A stretch of DNA of 64,000 nt from Ensifer adhaerens (lineage in GTDB: Bacteria; Pseudomonadota; Alphaproteobacteria; Rhizobiales; Rhizobiaceae), in assembly GCF_002940685.1 (NCBI RefSeq), contig NZ_PNFP01000014.1, forward strand, positions 168,491-232,490, in the 5' to 3' direction. The translations under genes and the position numbers were made by a program. The notes below the pieces were generated by a model. It ran no database searches. It was not told where the DNA came from and was given only the letters and a program-made list of their open reading frames with translations. The first letter of the stretch is position 1. The number at the start of each line of letters is the position of its first letter. Below, piece after piece: positions 17,988-26,130 of this stretch.

Positions 17988-18872
17988 TCATGCTGACGCG
18001 ACCGGTTCGGCGTCGCGTTGCAACCGATGGCGTCTAACCTCGCGTTTCCCCGCTGTCGCCCCATGCATGCTGGTCGTCACGATGCTCCAGCCCTCGGGCT
18101 CGCCGTCCCGCTGATGGTAAATGACCACCCAGTCTTTCATCTTTCCCAGTTCGTGGGCACGCCTGCTGTTGGAAAACAGAACGGTGAAATGCCAATCGCC
18201 CACTTGGGAATGCATGACAGGAAGCCAGGCTTCATGTGTCGGGTTGAACCGACGGGGGGCTATCAGGCGTAGCGCGCCCGAAGCAGCTTTGTCACGATAG
18301 GCACGGTCGAGTTCGAGCAAAAGCGCATCGGGCGGTTTGCTCGATCTTTTCCAAAGGTAAGGCGTTGATCGACGCGCGAGGCGCTCAGCCAATGCGGAAG
18401 CGATCATTTGCTTTCGCCTGGGTCCGATGCCTTTCAGTGCGAAGTTGCCGCTGTGGATGGCGTTCTCCAGGTCTTCCAGGGTCTGGAGCGTGCCGTCTTC
18501 CGCCAAGAGACCAGCCAATCGTGGCCCCATTCCGGGAATAGTGCGAAAGAGCACCTCCGGCGCAAGTTCACCTCGCAGACTTTCCAGTTGCCCCCAGTGG
18601 CCCGTTGTGACCATTTCGATGATGGCGCTGGCGATTGCCTCTCCGACCGCAGGCAGTGCTTCGAGGGCTTCCCGGCCTCCTTCCGCGAGAATTGCAGCGA
18701 TCGGTCGGTCGAGCGCGGCGACAACGTCGGAGGCACGCCGATAGGCACGGGGTCGGAAGCTTTCCTCTCCCTGTTCCTCAAGCAAACCTGCGTATTCACG
18801 CAAGTGCCCGGCGATCACCATGTTGTCGCATCGCATGTTTTCCTCAACGATCGGACCGGTCACTCTTGCCAC
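17988..18872 (-). CDS. Helix-hairpin-helix protein resembling the N-terminal part of DNA polymerase X
   Basis: The 294-residue protein has the PolX-type 8-kDa/HhH region. It starts with IAGHLREYAGLLEEQGEESFRPRAYRRA, then GGREALEALPAVGEAIASAI, a second HhH (FRTIPGMGPRLAGLLAEDG), and NFALKGIGPRRKQMI. The polymerase palm (GSxRR) and PHP domain are absent. The second half (about 190-290) is a conserved unknown domain. The start is GTG 18872, chosen for the strong AGGAGG five bases upstream. It lies between DUF3775 and prs, all leftward. It may bind DNA or nicks, but no catalytic site is visible. Confidence 0.75.
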   Translation of the reverse strand: MARVTGPIVEENMRCDNMVIAGHLREYAGLLEEQGEESFRPRAYRRASDVVAALDRPIAAILAEGGREALEALPAVGEAIASAIIEMVTTGHWGQLESLRGELAPEVLFRTIPGMGPRLAGLLAEDGTLQTLEDLENAIHSGNFALKGIGPRRKQMIASALAERLARRSTPYLWKRSSKPPDALLLELDRAYRDKAASGALRLIAPRRFNPTHEAWLPVMHSQVGDWHFTVLFSNSRRAHELGKMKDWVVIYHQRDGEPEGWSIVTTSMHGATAGKREVRRHRLQRDAEPVASA

Positions 18873-18897
18873 GCCATCCTCCTACTCGCATCGAGCG

Positions 18898-19317
18898 CTA
18901 CAGGCGTCCCTTCTCGTACTCCTGGCAAGACTCTCCAAACGCGGCCATTGCCTCTTCCAGGTAATCCGCAAGAAGCGGTGTTCCGATCAAATAGGCGGCC
19001 GTGTGTTCATTGTGGGCGTCTGAGGCCTCCGCGCGAATTCGCTGCCAGTCGTCCACCGTGTCGTCTCCGCGGCCGAGCCAGCAAAGGGCGACGAGGTCGA
19101 TCTTCTCGTCCTCGTTCAACCCGGAGATCGTTGTTTCCAGCTCGGATTCGACGGGATCATCCGGTCGGTCTTCGAGCACGGAGATCATATTGTCGTCCGT
19201 GGCATTGGAGGCAGGGTCAACGTCGGAAACAACATCCTTGGCGTCGAATTCGCGCGCCTTGATGATGAGATAGCAAACTGTATCGGGCGAGATCGACAAG
19301 TCACAGGTTCTGCTCAT
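18898..19317 (-). CDS. DUF3775 family protein
   Basis: The 139-residue acidic protein begins with a segment typical of DUF3775 (LSISPDTVCYLIIKAREFDAKD) and ends with LIGTPLLADYLEEAMAAFGES. Between them is a helix pair (ISGLNEDEKIDLVALCWLGRGD). No function is known for the family. ATG 19317 has GGAG eight bases upstream. It is transcribed divergently from the APH/P-loop kinase, and boxes 7 and 8 lie in the shared intergenic region. The HhH gene follows 25 bases downstream. Confidence 0.82.
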   Translation of the reverse strand: MSRTCDLSISPDTVCYLIIKAREFDAKDVVSDVDPASNATDDNMISVLEDRPDDPVESELETTISGLNEDEKIDLVALCWLGRGDDTVDDWQRIRAEASDAHNEHTAAYLIGTPLLADYLEEAMAAFGESCQEYEKGRL

Positions 19318-19437
19318 CTGAATTCTCCACGCTTGCAGGTTTGCCCCGCTCTCGTCTTGTCACAATAAAGGGCGTTCAACTCGGCGGGCGAACACTCCTA
19401 CCTTGTTGTCATAATCGCAGGCTTGGACCAGAGCGCT

Positions 19438-19451
19438 TTGATGACCGTCAA
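19438..19451. promoter_or_regulatory. FNR/FixK-type box 7
   Basis: TTGATGACCGTCAA lies in the 297-base region between DUF3775 (leftward) and the APH/P-loop kinase (rightward), about 127 bases from the DUF3775 start. Confidence 0.7.
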
Positions 19452-19509
19452 AATAGCCGAGACGCTGGGCGGAATATCCCTGTTAGCCCTGAAGTTTTCT
19501 CAGGAGGGA

Positions 19510-19523
19510 TTGATCAGCGTCAA
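19510..19523. promoter_or_regulatory. FNR/FixK-type box 8
   Basis: TTGATCAGCGTCAA has its centre about 98 bases upstream of the APH/P-loop kinase ATG at 19615. It is 72 bases from box 7, centre to centre, close to seven helical turns. Confidence 0.7.
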
Positions 19524-19614
19524 CGCAACAACGGTGGATGGCGCGCATGATGGCAATGCTCTGACGGCGCGCATCACCGCCGGCCGCCGCCGTTCGCCAT
19601 CGAAGCGAGGCAAC

Positions 19615-21177
19615 ATGCTCGTTCAGGATCAGACAAGCGCGATATCATTTTTAAGCGACCGGCATGCGCACGGAAACGATGAGATCGAGCACATCGTAAC
19701 TCATATTTCGCATGTTTTTCTCACCCGCGATCGCGCTTTCAAGATGAAGCGCGCCGTCAAACTTCCGTACGTTGATTTTTCTACGCCGGAGTTGCGGCTG
19801 GAAGCCTGCCAACGCGAGGTTCGCCTGAATTCGGTCACGGCACCCGGTCTATACCTTGGCATCCGGAAGATCTCGCGCGACTTGGCGGGAAAGCTCCGCT
19901 TTGGCGACGGCGAGCTTGTCGAGCCGGTTGTCGAGATGGTTCGCTTCGAGCAGAACGCGCTGTTCGATCGGATGGCCACGCAGGGACGGCTGCACGCGAC
20001 GCTCCTGACCCAAGCGGCGCGCATGATCGCCCGTTACCACCAGAGCGCACCTGTCGTCCATCGCAGTTCAGGATCTGCAAACATTGGCGCAGTGCTCGCC
20101 ATCAACAGAGCTGGTTTTGCCACCAGCCGCGTCTTCGAAGAAGCTGAAGTCGCCACGATCACTCAGCTTTTCGAGGACATACTGAATGAGAATGCGGCGC
20201 TTCTCGATAGCCGAGAGGCCGCCGGCAAAGTCAGGCTTTGCCACGGTGATCTGCACTTGCGCAACATATGTCTTATTGCGGGAGAGCCCTGCTTATTCGA
20301 TTGCATCGAGTTCAATGATCAGATTGCGACGATCGACACCCTTTATGATCTGGCATTCCTTTTGATGGACCTGTGGCATAGAGGATTTCCGCAATTTGCC
20401 AACCTGGTCATGAATCGCTACCTCGATGAAACGAATGATGACGATGGTTTTGTGCTTTTGCCATTCTTCATGGCCATAAGAGCAGCTGTCAGGGCCCACG
20501 TGATCGCCACTCAAGTTGCCGAGGGCGGAAACGCGGCTGATCTTACCACTGAGGCACGTTCCTACTTTGAGTTGGCCCGCGCGCTCCTTGTAAAAGTTCA
20601 ACCGCGTCTCATCGTGATCGGCGGCTTCAGCGGCTCGGGTAAGACGACCGTAGCCGATGCGCTGGCCGCCCGGCTTGGCGCCCCACCCGGCGCACGCATT
20701 ATCGAGAGTGACCGCATTCGCAAGGGGTTGCACGGCGTTGCCGCCGAGGTCCGTCTCGATGCGGATGCCTATCGGCCAGAAGTCTCTGACAAGGTCTATT
20801 CCGAAATAGTTCGCCGCAGTCTGGCGATAACGAAGGCCGGTGGGTCTGTTGTCGCCGATGCCGTGTTTGACCGTCTAGAATACCGCAGGCTTATCGAGTT
20901 TGCATCTAAGGCCGCAGGTACTCGGTGCGAGGCTGTCTGGCTGCAAGCTGACGCGCAGGTCTTGCTGCAGCGTGTTTCCAGCAGGCTCCAGGGGCCATCC
21001 GACGCGGATCTGCGCGTTCTGGCCCGGCAATTATCGGGCGGGCAAAAGCCACCGGACTGGCGCTTGATCAATGCACAAAGGCCGGTTGGCGAGATGGTTG
21101 CCGAGATCCTTGAGCGCGTGAACATGGCGCAATATCGCAGGCGAGATCGGGATTGGCCGGTGGAACCCGGTGGGTAA
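19615..21177 (+). CDS. Bifunctional APH-like kinase fused to a P-loop ATPase/kinase domain
   Basis: The 520-residue protein has two parts. Residues 1-320 form an APH-type kinase with THISHVFLTRDRAFKMKRAVK, a catalytic loop HGDLHLRNICL (His210) and DCIEFN. Residues 330-515 form an AAA_33/gluconokinase-like P-loop domain with Walker A GGFSGSGKTT at about 336 and an Arg-containing lid. The start at ATG 19615 has GAGG nearby. Upstream in-frame ATGs lie inside or near boxes 7 and 8 and are unlikely. This architecture recurs in proteobacteria but its substrate is unknown. It is followed by the P-type ATPase and NAD kinase in the same direction. Confidence 0.85.
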   Translation: MLVQDQTSAISFLSDRHAHGNDEIEHIVTHISHVFLTRDRAFKMKRAVKLPYVDFSTPELRLEACQREVRLNSVTAPGLYLGIRKISRDLAGKLRFGDGELVEPVVEMVRFEQNALFDRMATQGRLHATLLTQAARMIARYHQSAPVVHRSSGSANIGAVLAINRAGFATSRVFEEAEVATITQLFEDILNENAALLDSREAAGKVRLCHGDLHLRNICLIAGEPCLFDCIEFNDQIATIDTLYDLAFLLMDLWHRGFPQFANLVMNRYLDETNDDDGFVLLPFFMAIRAAVRAHVIATQVAEGGNAADLTTEARSYFELARALLVKVQPRLIVIGGFSGSGKTTVADALAARLGAPPGARIIESDRIRKGLHGVAAEVRLDADAYRPEVSDKVYSEIVRRSLAITKAGGSVVADAVFDRLEYRRLIEFASKAAGTRCEAVWLQADAQVLLQRVSSRLQGPSDADLRVLARQLSGGQKPPDWRLINAQRPVGEMVAEILERVNMAQYRRRDRDWPVEPGG

Positions 21178-21204
21178 ATGCAGTGATGGGGGCGAGCTGA
21201 AACA

Positions 21205-23829
21205 ATGGCGCTGCTTCACAACGACGCTGGTTCGACGCCACTTGTCTCTGCGCACCGGGATATAGCCGGCGATTGCCGATCCGGGTTTTGGACCAAGCCG
21301 GCGCCGGAGGTGATGAGGCTGTTTGCCACGCCGCCGAATGGCCTATCGTCGGCAGAGGTCCTCGCCCGGCAAGAGCGCTATGGACCGAACACGTTGGAAG
21401 CTCCTCCCACCGCAAGAGCGCTTCGAACTTTCGTTACCCAATTTCGCAGTCCGCTCGTGCTGGTCCTGATTGTTGCGGCCGCCATTGCCCTTTTCGTTGG
21501 CGACACACAGGACGCGGTCGTCATCTGGTTGATTGTCGTTCTCACCTGCGCGGTTTCGTTCGTACAGGAATACAGAGCGTCAGGAGCGATGGAACGCCTG
21601 AAACGCACCATCGCCCCTACAGGAACCGTCGTGAGAGAGGGAGCGCAAGCCACCGTTCCCGTCGATGAACTCGTTCCAGGCGACATTATCCGCCTTGAGG
21701 CAGGCAGTCTTGTCCCGGCAGACAGCATTGTGATCGAAACGGCTGGGCTGGAAGTCGATGAGGCCATCTTGACGGGCGAAGCCTTTCCTGCGCCCAAAAT
21801 TGCCGGCGTCTCGAAAATAGACGCCCCGTTGGCCAACCGGACGAATGTTTTATTCGCAGGGACATCGGCCAGGAGCGGATCTGCAAAAGCTCTAGTCGTC
21901 TACACAGGCAAGGACACCGAATTCGCTAGGATAGCTGCCGCGATCGAGCGGCAGGAATCGGAAACAGATTTTGCACGGGGCATCCGCCGCTTTGGCTACC
22001 TTATGCTGCAAATCATGCTTGCGATCGTTGTCGTCGTGTTGGCGGCAAATGTCCTGCTTGAACGACCAGTCATAGATTCGCTGCTGTTCTCGTTGGCTCT
22101 GGCGGTTGGCTTAACACCTGAATTGTTACCGGCAATCATCGCGGTGACGCTGGCGCGCGGCGCGCTTCGGATGGAACGAAAAGGAGTGACCGTTCGACGA
22201 CTGGCTTCAATCGAGAATCTTGGGAGCATGGACCTTCTGTGCACGGACAAGACAGGGACATTGACCGAAGGGGTAATCCGTCTGGCAGCTGCGGTCGATG
22301 CGTCGGGATCGCCTTCTCAACGCGTCCTGAAGTTGGCTGGCCTGAACGCGTCGATGGAAACGGGCCTCTCCAATCCACTTGACGAGGCCATCAGGGCATC
22401 AGTGGTTCGTCTTGATTTGTCTGGTTTCTCGAAGCTTGGGGAAATTCCCTACGACTTTGCCCGCAAGCGACTGTCCGTTATTTGCCGCGATGAGAGCGAG
22501 GACGCTGACTTCTTGGTCTGCAAAGGCGCTCTGACCAGCATTCTCGATGTATCGTCGACAATATGGAATGGTGAAGAAGTCAGGGCTGTCACTCGCGACG
22601 ACCGCTCGTCGATCGACAACCTCCATCGAGGTTGGAGTGACGAGGGATATCGCGTGCTCGGTGTGGCCCAAAAAGTTCTTCGTCGGGGACGAAACTATGG
22701 CCGCGAGGATGAAGCGGACCTAACACTTGTAGGCTTTCTGCTGTTTCAGGACGCGCCGAAGCACGGAGCGAGAGAGGTGCTTCAAAAATTTGCGCTCAAA
22801 GGCGTGCGAACCAAGCTCATCTCCGGGGACAATCGCTACGCTGTTCGTCACCTTGCCGACGAAATCGGATTGCCCCACGGTCACGTCTTGACGGGAAAAG
22901 ATTTACTGAACTTGTCCGATGATGCTCTGTTTGCACGCGCCTTTAGGACCGACATATTCTGTGAAGTCGATCCAGATCAAAAGGAAAGAATTGTTAGAGC
23001 GCTTCGACGGCGTGGCCACGTCGTGGGCTACATGGGGGACGGTATCAACGATGCGCCGGCTCTCAAGATGGCAGATGTGGGCATCTCTGTCGAAGGTGCC
23101 GTCGATGTGGCCCGCGAAGCAGCGGACATCGTGTTGCTGCAGAAAGACCTTGGCGTTCTGCTGAGTGGTGTTGAAGAGGGGCGGCGCACCTTCGCAAACA
23201 CCATGAAATACATATGCATCACAACAAGCGCGAACTTCGGGAACATGATCAGCATGGCCTGCGCCTCGTTGTTCCTGCCGTTTCTCCCGCTGCTGGCAAA
23301 ACAGATCCTGCTGAACAATTTTTTGTCAGACATACCCGCCTTGGCTATAGCGACCGATAGTGTCGATCACGAGCTTACAGATCGTCCTTCACAATGGGAT
23401 ATCGCATACATCAGACGTTTCACGATCACGTTTGGATTGACGAGCTCCTTATTCGATTTCGCAACTTTCGGTTTCCTGCTTTGGGGTATCCACGCGACAC
23501 CTGCGATCTTTCAGACAGCTTGGTTCCAGGTCTCACTCCTGACGGAACTTGGAATCATACTTGTAATACGCACTCGAAGGCCGGCCTGGAAAAGCGCTCC
23601 AAGCCGGCCACTCCTCGTCTTGATGGTGGTCGTTGCCGGTCTTGCCTTACTGCTTCCCTATCTCTCCATCATACCCGCATTTGGCTTTGTGCCCCTCTCG
23701 GCGTCTGTCTTGGAGGGTATCCTTATCATAACGGTTCTCTATGTGCTTGCGTCGGAGGCGCTGAAGCACGTGTTTATCAAGTCTCGAAGATCCACGGTTA
23801 GCGCCCAAACAATGCGCGTCGGCAAGTGA
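21205..23829 (+). CDS. P-type cation-transporting ATPase, MgtA-like
   Basis: The 874-residue integral membrane pump has the phosphorylated Asp348 in DKTGTLTEG, an actuator motif LTGEAFP, the hinge GDGINDAPALKMADVGISV, and about ten transmembrane helices. The helix-5/6 region LPFLPLLAKQILLNNFLSDIPALAIATDSVD resembles the P3B (magnesium-importing MgtA/MgtB) group more than Ca-type pumps. Mg transport is therefore the best inference. It begins 27 bases after the APH/P-loop kinase stop and is followed by NAD kinase, so Mg supply may be linked to nucleotide and NADP chemistry in the same operon under boxes 7 and 8. Confidence 0.85.
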   Translation: MALLHNDAGSTPLVSAHRDIAGDCRSGFWTKPAPEVMRLFATPPNGLSSAEVLARQERYGPNTLEAPPTARALRTFVTQFRSPLVLVLIVAAAIALFVGDTQDAVVIWLIVVLTCAVSFVQEYRASGAMERLKRTIAPTGTVVREGAQATVPVDELVPGDIIRLEAGSLVPADSIVIETAGLEVDEAILTGEAFPAPKIAGVSKIDAPLANRTNVLFAGTSARSGSAKALVVYTGKDTEFARIAAAIERQESETDFARGIRRFGYLMLQIMLAIVVVVLAANVLLERPVIDSLLFSLALAVGLTPELLPAIIAVTLARGALRMERKGVTVRRLASIENLGSMDLLCTDKTGTLTEGVIRLAAAVDASGSPSQRVLKLAGLNASMETGLSNPLDEAIRASVVRLDLSGFSKLGEIPYDFARKRLSVICRDESEDADFLVCKGALTSILDVSSTIWNGEEVRAVTRDDRSSIDNLHRGWSDEGYRVLGVAQKVLRRGRNYGREDEADLTLVGFLLFQDAPKHGAREVLQKFALKGVRTKLISGDNRYAVRHLADEIGLPHGHVLTGKDLLNLSDDALFARAFRTDIFCEVDPDQKERIVRALRRRGHVVGYMGDGINDAPALKMADVGISVEGAVDVAREAADIVLLQKDLGVLLSGVEEGRRTFANTMKYICITTSANFGNMISMACASLFLPFLPLLAKQILLNNFLSDIPALAIATDSVDHELTDRPSQWDIAYIRRFTITFGLTSSLFDFATFGFLLWGIHATPAIFQTAWFQVSLLTELGIILVIRTRRPAWKSAPSRPLLVLMVVVAGLALLLPYLSIIPAFGFVPLSASVLEGILIITVLYVLASEALKHVFIKSRRSTVSAQTMRVGK

Positions 23830-23990
23830 TGGAGGGCGGCGACGCATTGTTGCACGCCCACTGGAGGCAGCGCGCGATTGTCGCGCATCTAGCGTTTTCG
23901 ACCGAAGGTGTCGATTTTTGGGGGAACCTCGTCAGGCTTGATCTGTATCCGGCCTTGCCATTGGATGAGAACCCCGTCGGAGGTTTGTAC

Positions 23991-24752
23991 ATGAAGATTG
24001 CTTTTGTGGCGTCTCCCAGACCCGCGGCACAGAGGGCACTTGAGAAGTTGAGCGGCAGATATGGCCAATGCACCGTTGCGGAAGCCGACTGCGTCATACC
24101 CCTGGGCGGCGACGGCACGGTGCTAAAGGTGCTGCATTCGTTGCTGGGCGCGACCACGAAACCGGTTTTCCCAATGCGCACGCAGGGTTCCACCGGTTTT
24201 GTTTGCAACCCATTGCGAATGCCCGGTCTCGTGGATCGACTGGCCAAGGCAGTGCGCCTTGACGTGCCGGTGCTTCAAGCCGATGTCGAACAGGTGGGCG
24301 GTCAGCGCAAGACGCTGTTTGCCATCAACGAAATTGTTCTCTTTCGACAGCGGCTTCAACAAGGTCGGTTCAAGCTCACCGCGGGCGGAGGAGGAGCGGA
24401 GGCAACTATTGCCGGAGATGGTTTGGCGTTGGTGACGCCGATCGGAAGCACGGGGTACAATCTGTCACTTGGCGGTCCACGTCTTCCTGTCGGGGCCAAG
24501 TTCCTGGCCCTGACAGGCATCGCGATTGCAAACGGGCTTCCTTGGTGCCGCGCAATCTTGAGTGACCAGTTCATCCTGGAAGTGGACATTGTCGAGGCCG
24601 AACATCATCCGGTTCGCATTGAGACCGTCCTCGAGACCATACCTGACGTCCGACATGCCCGCCTGTTTTGCAACGGCAACCTCAAGTCCACTCTGCTTCT
24701 GGATCGGGACGTCCTGACAGAGCTGGCGGAAATTTCCAGTCAGCCTCAATAA
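23991..24752 (+). CDS. nadK: NAD kinase
   Basis: NAD kinase phosphorylates NAD to NADP with ATP. The 253-residue protein shows the GGDGTVLKVLH signature, FALNEI-like AINEIVLF, and DGLALVTPIGSTGYNLSLGG. ATG 23991 is chosen because GGAGG lies upstream and MKIAFVAS is the normal family N-terminus. The in-frame extension back to 23826 would overlap the P-ATPase and looks non-coding. The substrate-site residues differ a little from housekeeping NadK, so it may be an accessory copy of the FNR-type regulon. Confidence 0.88.
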   Translation: MKIAFVASPRPAAQRALEKLSGRYGQCTVAEADCVIPLGGDGTVLKVLHSLLGATTKPVFPMRTQGSTGFVCNPLRMPGLVDRLAKAVRLDVPVLQADVEQVGGQRKTLFAINEIVLFRQRLQQGRFKLTAGGGGAEATIAGDGLALVTPIGSTGYNLSLGGPRLPVGAKFLALTGIAIANGLPWCRAILSDQFILEVDIVEAEHHPVRIETVLETIPDVRHARLFCNGNLKSTLLLDRDVLTELAEISSQPQ

Positions 24753-25167
24753 GCACCCTGCGTCCCAGGTATCCGAGCTTCATTCGAGAGGTGCGTGGGA
24801 CAGCGCGCCACTGCGGACCGGGCCGGCTGCTGCTGGCGAAACACCTTGCTTGTCGAAGCCCAATTTTGAGCACCATCAATGCTCTTTTGTCTTGGCCGAT
24901 GAAAGATTGGTTCCAGAGTGGGATGATAGGTGTATCACGACAAGCGACATTGCATTGAGACAGGATGTAATCGACGAGCAGATGGTCGCCGGGTGGTTCT
25001 GGCAGGGCGGGTCAATTCCTGGTAAGAAGCCGCGGAACGCGCGGCATGGTCCGCCGCTGGTGTGAGATCGATCGACGACCGCCTCGCTGTCGACTAGCCC
25101 CCTCGGCCACCGGTTTGCGCCAGAGTGGCGTGCGCAGAACACACGCCGCTCGCCTGGCTTTCGGCCC
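24753..25167. other. Intergenic stretch with no recognisable gene
   Basis: These 415 bases lie between convergent nadK and the cytochrome c gene. Short frames exist on both strands, but none has a recognisable protein and a good ribosome site. No FNR-type box or strong terminator hairpin was seen. Confidence 0.5.
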
Positions 25168-25503
25168 CTACTGTCCCTGCGACTTGATGTAGGCGGCCAG
25201 GTCAGCGATTTCTGCGCGCGTTAGCGAGAGATCGGGCATCCGTGAATGCTGAGGCGCCGACAAGAATGTTGACAAACGGGCAGCATCGAATTTCTCTGAT
25301 TTGTTGATTTCGGAAAATGTCGGAACGTTGTCTGATCCGCGTTGCTGTCCGGGACCTGTCACGTGACATTCGCTGCACCATCGATTGGCGATGGCGTGAC
25401 CGCGCGCGAGATCGGCCGCGTCGCTTTCAACGCTGGGCAGCAGCAGGAAGACGGCGGCAACCTGCAAGGCCCTGGTACGCGCCCATGGTACAGCCACCAG
25501 CAT
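25168..25503 (-). CDS. Small exported c-type cytochrome
   Basis: The 111-residue protein has an N-terminal signal sequence (ALQVAAVFLLLPSVESDAAD), a single haem site CSECH (Cys43, Cys46, His47) and a probable axial Met in HSRMPDLSLT. It resembles class I monohaem cytochromes that shuttle electrons in the periplasm. The ATG immediately follows the phasin stop codon, so translation is coupled. Box 9 upstream of phasin would place it under low-oxygen control. An electron-transfer partner is not encoded next to it. Confidence 0.88.
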   Translation of the reverse strand: MLVAVPWARTRALQVAAVFLLLPSVESDAADLARGHAIANRWCSECHVTGPGQQRGSDNVPTFSEINKSEKFDAARLSTFLSAPQHSRMPDLSLTRAEIADLAAYIKSQGQ

Positions 25504-25899
25504 CTACAGTACCACCTGTGCAGCCATGTTTTCGACGAGACGTTTCTCGTCATCGTGAAGTCGAGTGGCCGCCTTGCGTATTGAGGTCGAGCCCATCTCT
25601 GCGAGGCGCGCGCCCGCGTTGACGTAGTCCAACAATGAGTCTTGCCAATAGGTGCACCATACATCGAACAGATCGTTTTGGTGATCGGGCGATTGACAAT
25701 CTTCCGTCAATCTCAAGTCGCTGTTGAGACGGTTTTGCAGGAACTTCAACGCCTCAATCTGATAACGAAGAGTGGCCTCAATGGCCGCCGCCTGCATATG
25801 CCCGAGCGACCACAAGGAACTCGTCATTTCGATCGAGGGAAATGCGGAGGGAACGAACCAAAAAGGCGCGCTCGATTGGTGCGGATTTGCTCGTTGCAT
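25504..25899 (-). CDS. Phasin-like protein
   Basis: The roughly 131-residue protein is rich in helices, with AAAIEATLRYQIEALKFLQNRLNSDLRLTEDC and a C-terminal amphipathic stretch. This matches the phasin family that coats polyhydroxyalkanoate granules. ATG 25899 fits a GGAG eight bases upstream; 25905 is an alternative. It directly precedes the cytochrome c gene and shares its promoter region with the CBS-BON gene, each with its own FNR-type box. A PHA link is inferred from family only; no PHA synthase is in the window. Confidence 0.7.
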   Translation of the reverse strand: MQRANPHQSSAPFWFVPSAFPSIEMTSSLWSLGHMQAAAIEATLRYQIEALKFLQNRLNSDLRLTEDCQSPDHQNDLFDVWCTYWQDSLLDYVNAGARLAEMGSTSIRKAATRLHDDEKRLVENMAAQVVL

Positions 25900-26001
25900 G
25901 GGCATCGCTCCAGTTGCTGACCCAGTCCCGGTGGCTGAGCAGGACGCCCAAACGGCCGGGAAACTGCATCTCAACCCTATCGAAGCCCGCCATCCTCGTC
26001 C

Positions 26002-26015
26002 TTGATGGCGATCAA
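26002..26015. promoter_or_regulatory. FNR/FixK-type box 9 (phasin-cytochrome c)
   Basis: TTGATGGCGATCAA lies upstream of the leftward phasin gene. It is the copy closest to the classical TTGAT-N4-ATCAA FNR/FixK consensus. Confidence 0.75.
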
Positions 26016-26057
26016 AGCTCCTTCATTTGGTGAAGATCGAAGGGGCTCGTCATTTCC

Positions 26058-26071
26058 TTGATCGGCGTCAA
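26058..26071. promoter_or_regulatory. FNR/FixK-type box 10 (CBS-BON)
   Basis: TTGATCGGCGTCAA has its centre about 66 bases upstream of the rightward CBS-BON start. It lies 56 bases from box 9. Confidence 0.75.
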
Positions 26072-26130
26072 TCTCTGACGCCTGCCGTTGAGATATATTC
26101 CGCAGTCCTGATCTTCTTACGGGGGCGCAG

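Noticed and set aside
23826..23990. N-terminal extension of NAD kinase
   Set aside because: Overlaps the P-ATPase stop, lacks family similarity, and a good GGAGG lies at the internal ATG 23991.
24850..25065. Possible 71-residue protein on the plus strand after nadK
   Set aside because: It starts with TTG, has no ribosome site and no recognisable family.
25693..25710. TTGA...TCAA palindrome-like site inside the phasin gene
   Set aside because: The spacer is 10 bases, not 6, and the site is in coding sequence.
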